Shown piece by piece: positions 44,230-52,204 of a stretch of 64,000 nucleotides of DNA (the stretch's first letter is position 1; each line of letters begins with the position of its first letter). The notes under the pieces are model-generated. The model had not been told where the DNA came from and did no database searches. It saw only the letters and a list, made by a program, of their open reading frames with translations. The position numbers and the translations under genes were made by a program. Source of the DNA: a bacterium (GTDB taxonomy: Bacteria > Babelota > Babeliae > Babelales > UASB340); NCBI GenBank assembly GCA_030629005.1, contig DAOVPV010000003.1, positions 1 through 64,000 on the forward strand. Direction: 5' to 3'.

Positions 44230-45216
44230 TTATTTCTCGCCTTTTTCGCCATTATCTATTGAATTTAAATCGATAGGAATCTTTCGTTCTAATAAATTAA
44301 ACAGATCCTGAATGTCTGTTGGTTTATTTATAGCAATAACTTTTTTATCAGGCCATTCTCTCTTTAATATTTTTGCAAGTTTATCCGAAGGGCCAATTTG
44401 TATAATAACATCAACATCTCTTAGATGTAACATTGATTGCCACCACAAAACAGGACTACTCAATTGTTGAACTAAGGATTCTCTAACTTCATCTGCTGTT
44501 TTTATTATTTTAGCTTGATAGTTATTAATTAAAGGTATCTCTAAATCTTTAAAATCAACCTTTAACATATAAGTCCCAAATTCCTTTTGTGCATCTTTCA
44601 TTAAAACAGAATGAAATGCTCCAGCAACATTTAATGGGATAACCTTACCTGACAATCCTTTTACATCTAATTTAATTTGCTCAAGTTCTGGCAAGGTTCC
44701 AGAAACAACCAATTGTTGTGGTGAATTAAAGTTAACAACTTGCGCAACCATACCCTCTTCAGGTTTATGATATCTTTTACAAATACCAACAATCACTTGT
44801 TCAGGCAAGCCGATTATAGAAATCATACTTCCTGGTTTTTCTTCTGTTGCCTTATCCATAAATAAAGAACGTTTTTTTAATAAATATAAAGCGTCTGCAA
44901 AACTAATTCCGCCTGCCGCAAACAAGGCTGAATACTCGCCAAGACTATGTCCCGCAACTATATCTGGGGTTATATTATATTTTTCTTCTAATAATTTATA
45001 AATAGATGCACTAACTAAAAAAATTGCCGTCTGAGCATTTACAGTATTTTGTAATTCTTTATCTGAAGATGCAAAACAAAGTCTAACAAAATTTTGATCC
45101 ACACAATTCGAAGCTGAGTCAAAAAGTTCTTGAACAATTCGTTCTTTATCAAAAAAATCTTTACCCATTCCAAGAAATTGAGCACCCTGCCCCGGAAAAA
45201 TCATTCCTATTTTCAT
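44230..45216 (-). CDS. fabD: Malonyl-CoA:ACP transacylase
   Basis: 328 residues from the ATG at 45216, with AAGGAG 9 bases upstream. Loads malonate onto ACP. The oxyanion motif GQGAQ is near the start, the active Ser91 is in AGHSLGEYSA, and the catalytic His is in NVAGAFHS. That last region contains CAACATTTAATGGG, which resembles the dispersed motif but is fixed by the protein. Its ribosome site touches the end of gltX paralogue 2. Confidence 0.95.
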   Translation of the reverse strand: MKIGMIFPGQGAQFLGMGKDFFDKERIVQELFDSASNCVDQNFVRLCFASSDKELQNTVNAQTAIFLVSASIYKLLEEKYNITPDIVAGHSLGEYSALFAAGGISFADALYLLKKRSLFMDKATEEKPGSMISIIGLPEQVIVGICKRYHKPEEGMVAQVVNFNSPQQLVVSGTLPELEQIKLDVKGLSGKVIPLNVAGAFHSVLMKDAQKEFGTYMLKVDFKDLEIPLINNYQAKIIKTADEVRESLVQQLSSPVLWWQSMLHLRDVDVIIQIGPSDKLAKILKREWPDKKVIAINKPTDIQDLFNLLERKIPIDLNSIDNGEKGEK

Positions 45217-45229
45217 AAAACCCAACTCC

Positions 45230-46678
45230 TTAATTATTTATTTTTTTGGAAGAAACATTTAATGTTAATAACTTGATTAAAAATTTTATTCTATTCACAA
45301 CCACTTCTTTTCCCAAAATTTTTATAAGCTCAAAAACTCCGGGACTAAAAACTTTACCAGTCAGAGCTAATCTTAAATGTTGAGCTAAATTTACTAACTT
45401 AAGATCAAACTTAGCAACAGTAACCTTGGCTAAATTTAACAAATAATCATGACTAAAGTCATTTGTTTTTTCAAATTCAACTAAAAACACTTCTAATACA
45501 TCGACAATCTTTGGTGTACTCCATTTAGAAACTAAATTTAAATCCAACGTTTTTGGATCATTAGAAAGAGAAATAATATCCAAAACCATATCCAATAACC
45601 TAGTAACCCTCTGTTTATATTGCTCAAATAATTCTATTAATTGTTCTTTAGACCATAAAGAATTCAATCTTTCAACATAATCGCCACCCAACTCTTTTAT
45701 TGCAACAAACAAATCATCAAAGCTAGATTGACGAATATAAACTCCATTCATCCATTCTAGTTTTTTCACATCAAAAATAGAGCCCTTTTTACCAACATGA
45801 TCAAAGTCAAAATATTTTATCATCTCATCAAGAGAAAATAACTCTTGATCACCGTGAGACCAACCTAATCTCACTAAATAATTAAATAAAGCGGCTGCAA
45901 TAAAACCATTTTGTTTATACTCTTGAACACTCACAGCTGCATCTCTTTTGCTTAACTTATTTCCAGCGGTCCCTAAAATTAATGGTAAATGAACGAAAAC
46001 AGGAAGATTTGCTTTTAAGGCTTTATAAATTAAAACTTGTTTATGCGTATTTGAAATATGATCTTCACCGCGAATAACATGAGTTATTTGCATGTAAATA
46101 TCATCGGCAACCACAACAAAATTATAAGTTGGAGTTCCATCCCTACGCATAATAATAAAATCATCTAACAGATCAGCATCTATCTTTATATTTCCACGAA
46201 TAAGATCATCAAAATCTAAAGTCAAAAGATTCTCGGGAATTTTAAATCTTATAGCATGAGGTTTTAATAAATCAGATTCTGTCCATTTTTTATTTCGACA
46301 TATTCCCTCATATTTATATGCACCCCCAACTGCTTCTTTTGCTGCTCGTTTTTCGGCTAACTCTTCGAGATTACAAAAACATGGATACGCAGAACCATCA
46401 TCCAGCATTTTTTTCACAAGTTTTTTATGTTCTTCAACTCGAGACATCTGGTAAACAATTGGCTCGTCTGACAACAAATTTAACCAACGCAAACTATCTA
46501 ACTGAGAATCTAAAAATTCTTTTGTAGAACGTTGTTGATCTGTATCTTCTATTCTAACTAAATATGTACCATTATTATGTTTGGCATACAGCCAATTAAA
46601 TATAGCAACGCGAACACTTCCTATATGCAAATGCCCCGTTGGAGATGGTGCAAAACGTACTCTTATTTTTGTAGACAT
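45230..46678 (-). CDS. gltX: Glutamyl-tRNA synthetase, paralogue 2
   Basis: 482 residues from the ATG at 46678 (MSTKIRVRFAPSPTG), preferred over an upstream start because GAGAG precedes it and it aligns with paralogue 1. Signatures: HLHIGSVRVA, IEDTDQQRS, AYPCFCNLEE, KLSKRDAAVS. The C-terminal anticodon-binding part ends with motif copy 10, which supplies the last residues LNVSSKK. First gene of an operon with fabD and fabG. Confidence 0.92.
   Translation of the reverse strand: MSTKIRVRFAPSPTGHLHIGSVRVAIFNWLYAKHNNGTYLVRIEDTDQQRSTKEFLDSQLDSLRWLNLLSDEPIVYQMSRVEEHKKLVKKMLDDGSAYPCFCNLEELAEKRAAKEAVGGAYKYEGICRNKKWTESDLLKPHAIRFKIPENLLTLDFDDLIRGNIKIDADLLDDFIIMRRDGTPTYNFVVVADDIYMQITHVIRGEDHISNTHKQVLIYKALKANLPVFVHLPLILGTAGNKLSKRDAAVSVQEYKQNGFIAAALFNYLVRLGWSHGDQELFSLDEMIKYFDFDHVGKKGSIFDVKKLEWMNGVYIRQSSFDDLFVAIKELGGDYVERLNSLWSKEQLIELFEQYKQRVTRLLDMVLDIISLSNDPKTLDLNLVSKWSTPKIVDVLEVFLVEFEKTNDFSHDYLLNLAKVTVAKFDLKLVNLAQHLRLALTGKVFSPGVFELIKILGKEVVVNRIKFLIKLLTLNVSSKKINN
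45246..45266 (+). repeat. Dispersed 21-base motif, copy 10 (1 mismatch)
   Basis: Antisense at the very 3' end of gltX paralogue 2, C to T at position 2. It encodes LNVSS just before the stop, a permissive end position. Confidence 0.85.
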
Positions 46679-46766
46679 ATTCAACTCTCTTCGTTTAGTG
46701 TTTATTTTGAATTTTTTAATCTTATTTTTCAATTCCATAATAACAAATTTTGTTTTTTTTAGTAAA

Positions 46767-46805
46767 ATACCCGTAATCTAAATATGATATTTAAATTACG
46801 GGTAT
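46767..46805. terminator. Hairpin terminator
   Basis: ATACCCGTAAT pairs with ATTACGGGTAT, extended by TAAAT/ATTTA, between the stop at 46827 and the start of gltX paralogue 2. Terminates the rpmF transcript. Confidence 0.75.
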
Positions 46806-46826
46806 AAAAATAAATCTAAAAAAAAT

Positions 46827-47558
46827 TTAGGCTACAATTGTTTTTAATCTAGGTTTCGCTAATTCAACCCAAATAGATGGATACTCAATATTTTTACCAA
46901 ACTGTATAACAAGCTGATTCCAATAATTTGCAGCCTCTTTAAAGTTTCTTTCATAAAAATAATATTCACCAAGATAATACAAAGCAGAATCCTGCGCAGA
47001 ACTATTAGAATCATAGCCCACTTTGGTTAATCCATCTAAACCTTCTTTTACACGTTCATCAATCTTGGTATCAATTTGCATGAGAGCAAGTTTTACGATG
47101 TTATATGGTTTCAATGCAGACTTTCCTGGAAGCTTTTTAATCAATTCCTTTTGAACATCAATGGCATCAACCAGCTTATTCAAATTAAAAAGAGCCTCAA
47201 CCCTATATGCCAAAAAAAATGGTGCCATACCAGCAGAAATATTCTTTTTATACATACGCTCAAAAGTAGTATCAACGGCCATCCATTTATCAGCATCAGT
47301 CTTAAACTCATTAACACCAAGTTTTTCATCTGTTACGGTCTTTATAACTTTAGAATTATAAACTTCTAAGGCCAAAACAAAATCTTTTTGAGCGCGCCCT
47401 TCTAAACCTAAGCGATAATAAAAATAACCAGAAATAATTAGCCCTAAAACCAAAACTCCTGCAACATAACCCAATACTAGTTTTGTATTTTTCTTAAAAA
47501 AATCTAATCCAACATTGATTTTATCTACTAAATAATTCTTTGAAAACTCTATAGCCAT
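46827..47558 (-). CDS. Membrane-anchored tetratricopeptide-like protein
   Basis: 243 residues. A cytoplasmic N terminus, one membrane helix (about 27-48: LVLGYVAGVLVLGLIISGYFYY), then a helical-hairpin domain with TPR-like units, the last being SSAQDSALYYLGEYYFYERNFKEAANYWNQLV. The layout matches the YfgM type that works with membrane chaperones or the secretion apparatus; function is inference. AAAGGAAT precedes ATG. It follows rpmF by 17 bases. Confidence 0.65.
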   Translation of the reverse strand: MAIEFSKNYLVDKINVGLDFFKKNTKLVLGYVAGVLVLGLIISGYFYYRLGLEGRAQKDFVLALEVYNSKVIKTVTDEKLGVNEFKTDADKWMAVDTTFERMYKKNISAGMAPFFLAYRVEALFNLNKLVDAIDVQKELIKKLPGKSALKPYNIVKLALMQIDTKIDERVKEGLDGLTKVGYDSNSSAQDSALYYLGEYYFYERNFKEAANYWNQLVIQFGKNIEYPSIWVELAKPRLKTIVA

Positions 47559-47575
47559 CTCTCATTCCTTTGTTT

Positions 47576-47851
47576 TTACTTTGCAGCTGATTCCGCTTCT
47601 GGAGCCACATCTGCTTGAGGTTGTTTTTGAGCTTGCACAGTTTGTCTTTCTTTATTTCTCGCATATAGACGATCAGTTTTAGTTCTTAAAACCTTAACGC
47701 CCTTATAATGTCCACACTCTTTACATACATGATGTCCTGAAACAGGAGCTCCACATGTTGGACATAGTGCATAATTTAAAATGACAGCCTTTTTACCCGC
47801 TGCGCGCTGATCCCGTCTAGCTCTTGAGGTTCTACGTTTTGGTACTGGCAT
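47576..47851 (-). CDS. rpmF: Large-subunit ribosomal protein L32
   Basis: 91 residues, longer than the usual 56-60 because of a Gln/Ala/Glu-rich tail of about 25 residues. The core is typical: MPVPKRRTSRARRDQRA, then a zinc site CPTC and CKEC. GGAGA upstream of ATG. Cotranscribed with the TPR-like gene. Confidence 0.93.
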   Translation of the reverse strand: MPVPKRRTSRARRDQRAAGKKAVILNYALCPTCGAPVSGHHVCKECGHYKGVKVLRTKTDRLYARNKERQTVQAQKQPQADVAPEAESAAK

Positions 47852-48045
47852 GAATATCTCCTTTAAAAAACAAATTAATTTATAAATTTATACTTCAAAT
47901 TTCAATTTTATACTTTAGAAATCGCCATATATCCTAGTAATTTACCTATATTTTGTCAAAAAAAAGTAAATATCTTGAAAAATCAAACAAATTTGGCATC
48001 CTAAATTATATTAAACACATTTTACACAAAATCAGGAGTAAATAA

Positions 48046-48930
48046 ATGGCTGAAATCACAATGGAATTAATAAAAGAGCTAAGAGAAAAAACTCAAGTAG
48101 GAATGATGGACTGTAAAAAATCTCTAATAGAAGCAAATGGCGACATGGAAAAAGCAATAGAGCTATTGCGTAAAAAAGGTGCTGCCGTTGCTCAAAAAAG
48201 AGCCGGGAATGCAACAAACAACGGCCACGTAGAAAGCTGCATCAACGAAGACAATACAAAAGGTGTATTACTAAAAATTTCATGTGAAACCGATTTTTCT
48301 GCAAATACACAAAACATAAAAGATTTCGCTAAAGAAATTTGTATGCATATATTAAACAAAAAAACATCTAATATAGAAAACTTACTCGCAGAGAGCCTAT
48401 TCAGCAACGAAAAAATGACAGTTCAAGATAAATTAGACGAGTTAATATCTAAGATTGCAGAAAGTATCAAAACCGAAGAATTCGTAATGTTCGAAACAAG
48501 TCAAACCGGCTTCATACATTCGTACATTCACCCAGGCGCAAATCTTGGAATCTTGATAGAACTTACAGCAGATAAAAAATTCTCTGGCGAAAATAGAGAA
48601 AAAGTTAAACAAGTTGCACATGATATTTGCATGCAAATCGCGGTTACAAGCCCTTTATCTATTAGGCCTGCAGATTTAGACAACTCAATTCTAGAAAAAG
48701 AACAAGCAATAATTAAAGAACAATTATTAGCTGCAGGAAAACCTGAAAACATGATAGAAAAAATCATGAAAGGTAAAACAAACAAATACTATCAAGAAGT
48801 TTGTCTTGAAAACCAATTGTTCATCAAAAATGACAAATTATTAATAAAACAAATATTAGAAAACGTATCTAAAGAAACTGGTGTTAACCTAAAAATAGAA
48901 AGATTTGCCAGATTTTCAATTGGCAAATAA
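48046..48930 (+). CDS. tsf: Elongation factor Ts
   Basis: 294 residues. The N-terminal UBA-like part (LIKELREKTQVGMMDCKKSL) and the TDFSANT region, which helps eject nucleotide from EF-Tu, are clear. CAGGAG before ATG. The usual partner rpsB is not upstream: the previous gene is rpmF on the other strand. pyrH and frr follow in the common order. Confidence 0.95.
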   Translation: MAEITMELIKELREKTQVGMMDCKKSLIEANGDMEKAIELLRKKGAAVAQKRAGNATNNGHVESCINEDNTKGVLLKISCETDFSANTQNIKDFAKEICMHILNKKTSNIENLLAESLFSNEKMTVQDKLDELISKIAESIKTEEFVMFETSQTGFIHSYIHPGANLGILIELTADKKFSGENREKVKQVAHDICMQIAVTSPLSIRPADLDNSILEKEQAIIKEQLLAAGKPENMIEKIMKGKTNKYYQEVCLENQLFIKNDKLLIKQILENVSKETGVNLKIERFARFSIGK

Positions 48931-48942
48931 GAATTGGTAATT

Positions 48943-49623
48943 ATGAAACAAAGAATAGTTCTAAAGCTCAGCGGAGAATTGTTTAGCTCCACGGAGCATT
49001 TAAAAAATGTAATAGAGCAAATAAAAAAAATATCAACCAAATATAATATTGGTATAGTAGTTGGAGCTGGAAATATTTTTCGCGGCTCTCAAGGCGGCAA
49101 AGAATTAGGGATTAAACAGACTACAGGTGATGCAGCAGGCATGGTTGCTACAATAATAAACGGCCTAATTTTACAAAACATGTTAGAAAATGCAGAAATA
49201 AAATCCAAACTTCTTTCCGCAATACCGTGTCCTACAATCGCAACCAGTGTTACATCGGAAAATATATCTTATAATTTAGATCAAAATAAAATTGTCATCT
49301 TTGTGGGTGGCACTGGAAACCCCTTTTTTACAACAGATACAAATGCCATTTTAAGAGCTTTACAAATGGAAGCCAAACTGGTATTAAAAGGAACAAAAGT
49401 AAATGGTATTTTTGACAAAGATCCGGAAACAAATTCCGATGCTATTTTAATTAAAAATACAACAATAAATACTGTTTTAGAAAAAAAATTAGATGTTATG
49501 GATTTAACAGCCATGACATTAGCTCAAAACCGTGATATAAAAATTAGAATTTTTAATATTTTTGATAAAGATTCTATTTTAAATGTTTTAAAAGATTCAA
49601 ATTTTGGTAGCACAATAAGCTAA
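48943..49623 (+). CDS. pyrH: Uridylate kinase
   Basis: UMP kinase of the amino-acid kinase fold, 226 residues from the ATG at 48943. Motifs: LKLSGE at the start, VVGAGNIFRG, TTGDAAGMVATIINGL and GGTGNPFFTTDTNA. Ribosome site is weak; translation may be coupled to tsf, which ends 12 bases upstream. Confidence 0.95.
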   Translation: MKQRIVLKLSGELFSSTEHLKNVIEQIKKISTKYNIGIVVGAGNIFRGSQGGKELGIKQTTGDAAGMVATIINGLILQNMLENAEIKSKLLSAIPCPTIATSVTSENISYNLDQNKIVIFVGGTGNPFFTTDTNAILRALQMEAKLVLKGTKVNGIFDKDPETNSDAILIKNTTINTVLEKKLDVMDLTAMTLAQNRDIKIRIFNIFDKDSILNVLKDSNFGSTIS

Positions 49624-49633
49624 AGGAATCTGT

Positions 49634-50218
49634 ATGATGGAAATAATATTTCAAGAAGGTAATAGTTCTGATTTTGAAAATATAATAAAATCAGAAATGG
49701 ATAAACCAATAAAACACTTTGAAAAAGAACTTGTTGCAATACGAACAGGTCGAGCTTCTACAAAGATGGTTGAAGATATCAAAGTAGAAGTTTATGGACA
49801 ACTAATGAGACTAAAAGAAGTTGCCAATATCTCAACACCAGATGCTCGTCTAATTGCAGTTCAACCATGGGACAAATCTATTATAAATGACATTGAAAAA
49901 GGCTTACTCACATCTGACCTTGGAGTAACTCCAGCAAATGATGGCAACCTTATAAGAATACAGCTTCCTCAAATGACAGAAAGCCGCAGAACTGAACTTG
50001 ATAAAGTTCTTGGTAAAAAAACAGAAGAATGCAAAATTGGAATTAGAAATATTAGAAAAGAGTTCCACAACCAAGTAAGAGACGCGGAAAAGAAACATTT
50101 GGTTTCTGAAGACTTTGCAGCAAGACTTAGTGATATTTTACAAAAAATTACAGATCAATTCATTACAAAAGCAGAAGAGCTTCATAATAAAAAAGCCGAA
50201 GAAATGAAATTTGTTTAA
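49634..50218 (+). CDS. frr: Ribosome recycling factor
   Basis: 194 residues, slightly longer than typical because of a short N-terminal extension. Core: LVAIRTGRAST, the domain II hinge around STPDARLIAVQPWDKS, and the C-terminal helix with IRKEFHNQVR. Frees ribosomes after termination with EF-G. Starts 10 bases after pyrH. AAAGGA upstream. Confidence 0.95.
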   Translation: MMEIIFQEGNSSDFENIIKSEMDKPIKHFEKELVAIRTGRASTKMVEDIKVEVYGQLMRLKEVANISTPDARLIAVQPWDKSIINDIEKGLLTSDLGVTPANDGNLIRIQLPQMTESRRTELDKVLGKKTEECKIGIRNIRKEFHNQVRDAEKKHLVSEDFAARLSDILQKITDQFITKAEELHNKKAEEMKFV

Positions 50219-50253
50219 AATTTTATAAAAAAAAATTGTACTTTTATAACTAG

Positions 50254-50324
50254 ATCCTGAAACAAGTTCAGGATGACAAGGTTAGCATTATCTCCATTTT
50301 GTCATCCTAAACTTGTTTCAGGAT
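50254..50324. repeat. Inverted repeat downstream of frr
   Basis: Bases 50254-50279 (ATCCTGAAACAAGTTCAGGA, then TGACAA) pair with 50300-50324, one or two mismatches. Each arm is itself palindromic (TCCTGAA/TTCAGGA). The type TCCTGAA..TTCAGGATGACA is common between genes in many bacteria. It may terminate frr transcription, and is probably a mobile palindromic element. Confidence 0.7.
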
Positions 50325-50410
50325 ACAGTCGTAAAACTTTCCTTATAAAATATCACACAGTGACTAATTGCATAGCAAACTGCAAGCAACTAAACCCTAA
50401 GTAAATTAAT

Positions 50411-50953
50411 TTAATCTAAACTTAAATAAACTATTTTTTCTTGTTGAGCCAAACCAGATATACTATCAGATAGACAAGAAAACGCTCTGAAAGATTCAAA
50501 GCGTTTTTCATTTTCAAAAACAAAAACATTTTCATAACTTTTTATAGCGGCAGGACATGACGACTTAAAAAAAAACTCTTCACGTTTTAATAGTTTTCTC
50601 CGTCCAAACTCCCAACCTCCTTTTTCTTGATAAAAATAATAATTGTCATCAAAATGTTTGAAAAAAGATATATTTTTATTTTTACTTATAAATAATTGAC
50701 CTATATTTATTTCCGTGAAATCAAAAGGATTTAAGAAACTCATAACTACACGGAAATATTTTAAAGCATTTGGGGTATTGAAAAGTATTTTTTTTGACCG
50801 GAAAACCCAATCTTTTAAACTATCATCTACAGAAACTAAAACTTCTTCGTATACGTTTAATCCTGGATTATAAGGAATAAAAATAGCATAATTATAAGCT
50901 AATAACATTGGAGTTATAGAATATATTATTAAAAACACAATTAGTTTCTTCAT
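50411..50953 (-). CDS. Secreted protein, unknown
   Basis: 180 residues from the ATG at 50953, with AAGGAG 6 bases upstream. Signal peptide (KKLIVFLIIYSITPMLLA), then an aromatic-rich soluble domain (NYAIFIPYNPG, FFKHFDDNYYFYQEKGGWEFGRR) with two Cys that could form a disulfide. No family recognised. Single gene on its strand, next to the exchanger gene. Confidence 0.65.
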   Translation of the reverse strand: MKKLIVFLIIYSITPMLLAYNYAIFIPYNPGLNVYEEVLVSVDDSLKDWVFRSKKILFNTPNALKYFRVVMSFLNPFDFTEINIGQLFISKNKNISFFKHFDDNYYFYQEKGGWEFGRRKLLKREEFFFKSSCPAAIKSYENVFVFENEKRFESFRAFSCLSDSISGLAQQEKIVYLSLD

Positions 50954-51054
50954 AATCAACTCCTTATATATGTTAAACCTTTTTATACCTATAAAAATTT
51001 TTTAGTAAAAAAGTAAAGTAATAAATACATAAGCCTAAGCTGCTATCTTTAAAC

Positions 51055-52080
51055 TCATTTACTCAAAACTTGATAAATCAAAAACGTAATAAAAGATAAA
51101 AGCATTAAGCCTCCACTAACTCGACCTATTCTTTTTCTAAAAATCATTTCCACAAAAATAAGAATGAATGCAAAAAACATAAATGGAACAATATTATATA
51201 AAACTTTTAAATTTACAGGCTTTTTAGAAAAAATCGCTAGCAACCCAAGAAGCAAAGTTCCTTGTTCCAAAACAGAACCTAAAGAATTACCAATAGCTAA
51301 AGCATATTCCCTTTTCCTCATAGCACTTAAACTAACAGTTAACTCTGGCAACGATGTTCCAATCGCTAAAATAGTAACACCAATAACATATTCATTTATA
51401 TTTAATTTCTCAGAAATAATAATTGCAATTCTAACAACAAACTCAGATGCAACTAATACAAATAAAAGACTCGAAAGAAAAATTAAAATTGCAGAGACCT
51501 TTTGTTTAAATTCAACTCTACCTGGCTTTTGACGCTGTCCTCTCCCGGAAGAAACCTTTAAACTTAAATCCTTTGCAACTATTTTTTCTTGTACTTTTTC
51601 TTCCTCTAAAGCTTCTTTTTTTGCGGTCGTTCGCCATATATACCAAATTGTAAAAAAGTATGTAAATACTAAAACAACTCCCAAAATCCAATTTAAAGAA
51701 CCTCCTATAAAAATAATCGCAGAAGTAACAATTGTAACAAATAACATAAATAAAGAATCGCGAGAATCTTTTTCTGATATCTTTAACCCTCCATAAATTA
51801 ATATCGGTAACCCTAAAACAAATGAAATATCAGAAACATTTGAACCTAAAATTGTTGCTGCCGGAAGTAAAGTATGCCCTTTAAAAAGAGATACGACAAT
51901 GACCGCCAATTCCGGAATACCTGTTACAACAGACACTAAAACAAAACCTATAAATAATTTATTCAAATTAAAAATATCAGATATTTTTATAGAATAAGAA
52001 ACAGAAAGACCTCCCGCGAACCACAATAAACCTAATCCAATAATTAAAGCTCCAAAATAAAATACTAAGTCAAAACTCAT
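51055..52080 (-). CDS. Na+/Ca2+ exchanger-family transporter
   Basis: 341 residues in two inverted five-helix halves, the YrbG/CaxA-type layout. The two alpha-repeat motifs are GIPELAVIVVSLFKGH with LGSNVSD, and GTSLPELTVSLSAM with IGNSLGSVLEQGTLLLG. The first GSN motif ends VSD and the second reads GNSLGSVLEQ, both departing from the common GSNIFN, so ion preference may differ. The cytoplasmic loop between halves holds a decayed copy of the 21-base motif (51545-51565). Exact motif copy 11 lies just upstream of the start. Confidence 0.82.
   Translation of the reverse strand: MSFDLVFYFGALIIGLGLLWFAGGLSVSYSIKISDIFNLNKLFIGFVLVSVVTGIPELAVIVVSLFKGHTLLPAATILGSNVSDISFVLGLPILIYGGLKISEKDSRDSLFMLFVTIVTSAIIFIGGSLNWILGVVLVFTYFFTIWYIWRTTAKKEALEEEKVQEKIVAKDLSLKVSSGRGQRQKPGRVEFKQKVSAILIFLSSLLFVLVASEFVVRIAIIISEKLNINEYVIGVTILAIGTSLPELTVSLSAMRKREYALAIGNSLGSVLEQGTLLLGLLAIFSKKPVNLKVLYNIVPFMFFAFILIFVEMIFRKRIGRVSGGLMLLSFITFLIYQVLSK
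51545..51565 (+). repeat. Decayed copy of the 21-base motif
   Basis: 17 of 21 positions match. Antisense inside the exchanger gene, in the same frame as other antisense copies (reads LKVSSG where others read LNVSSE). Confidence 0.5.
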
Positions 52081-52094
52081 AAAAAAGTCTCCTT

Positions 52095-52115
52095 AACATT
52101 AAATGTTTCTTCCGA
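52095..52115 (-). repeat. Dispersed 21-base motif, copy 11 (exact, intergenic)
   Basis: Exact consensus on the minus strand, 15 bases upstream of the exchanger start codon, between divergent genes. It could influence that gene's translation or transcription. Confidence 0.9.
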
Positions 52116-52204
52116 TATTTTTTAACTTTTATATTTTTTTAATATAAACTTTTAGAGGCTCATAAAAAAAGTTTTTTAAATAAACAGAAAGAACACAACG
52201 AAAA

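Noticed and set aside
44626-44640. CAACATTTAATGGG in fabD as another copy of the 21-base motif
   Set aside because: Only part of the palindrome matches and the bases encode NVAGAFH, a conserved FabD catalytic segment.
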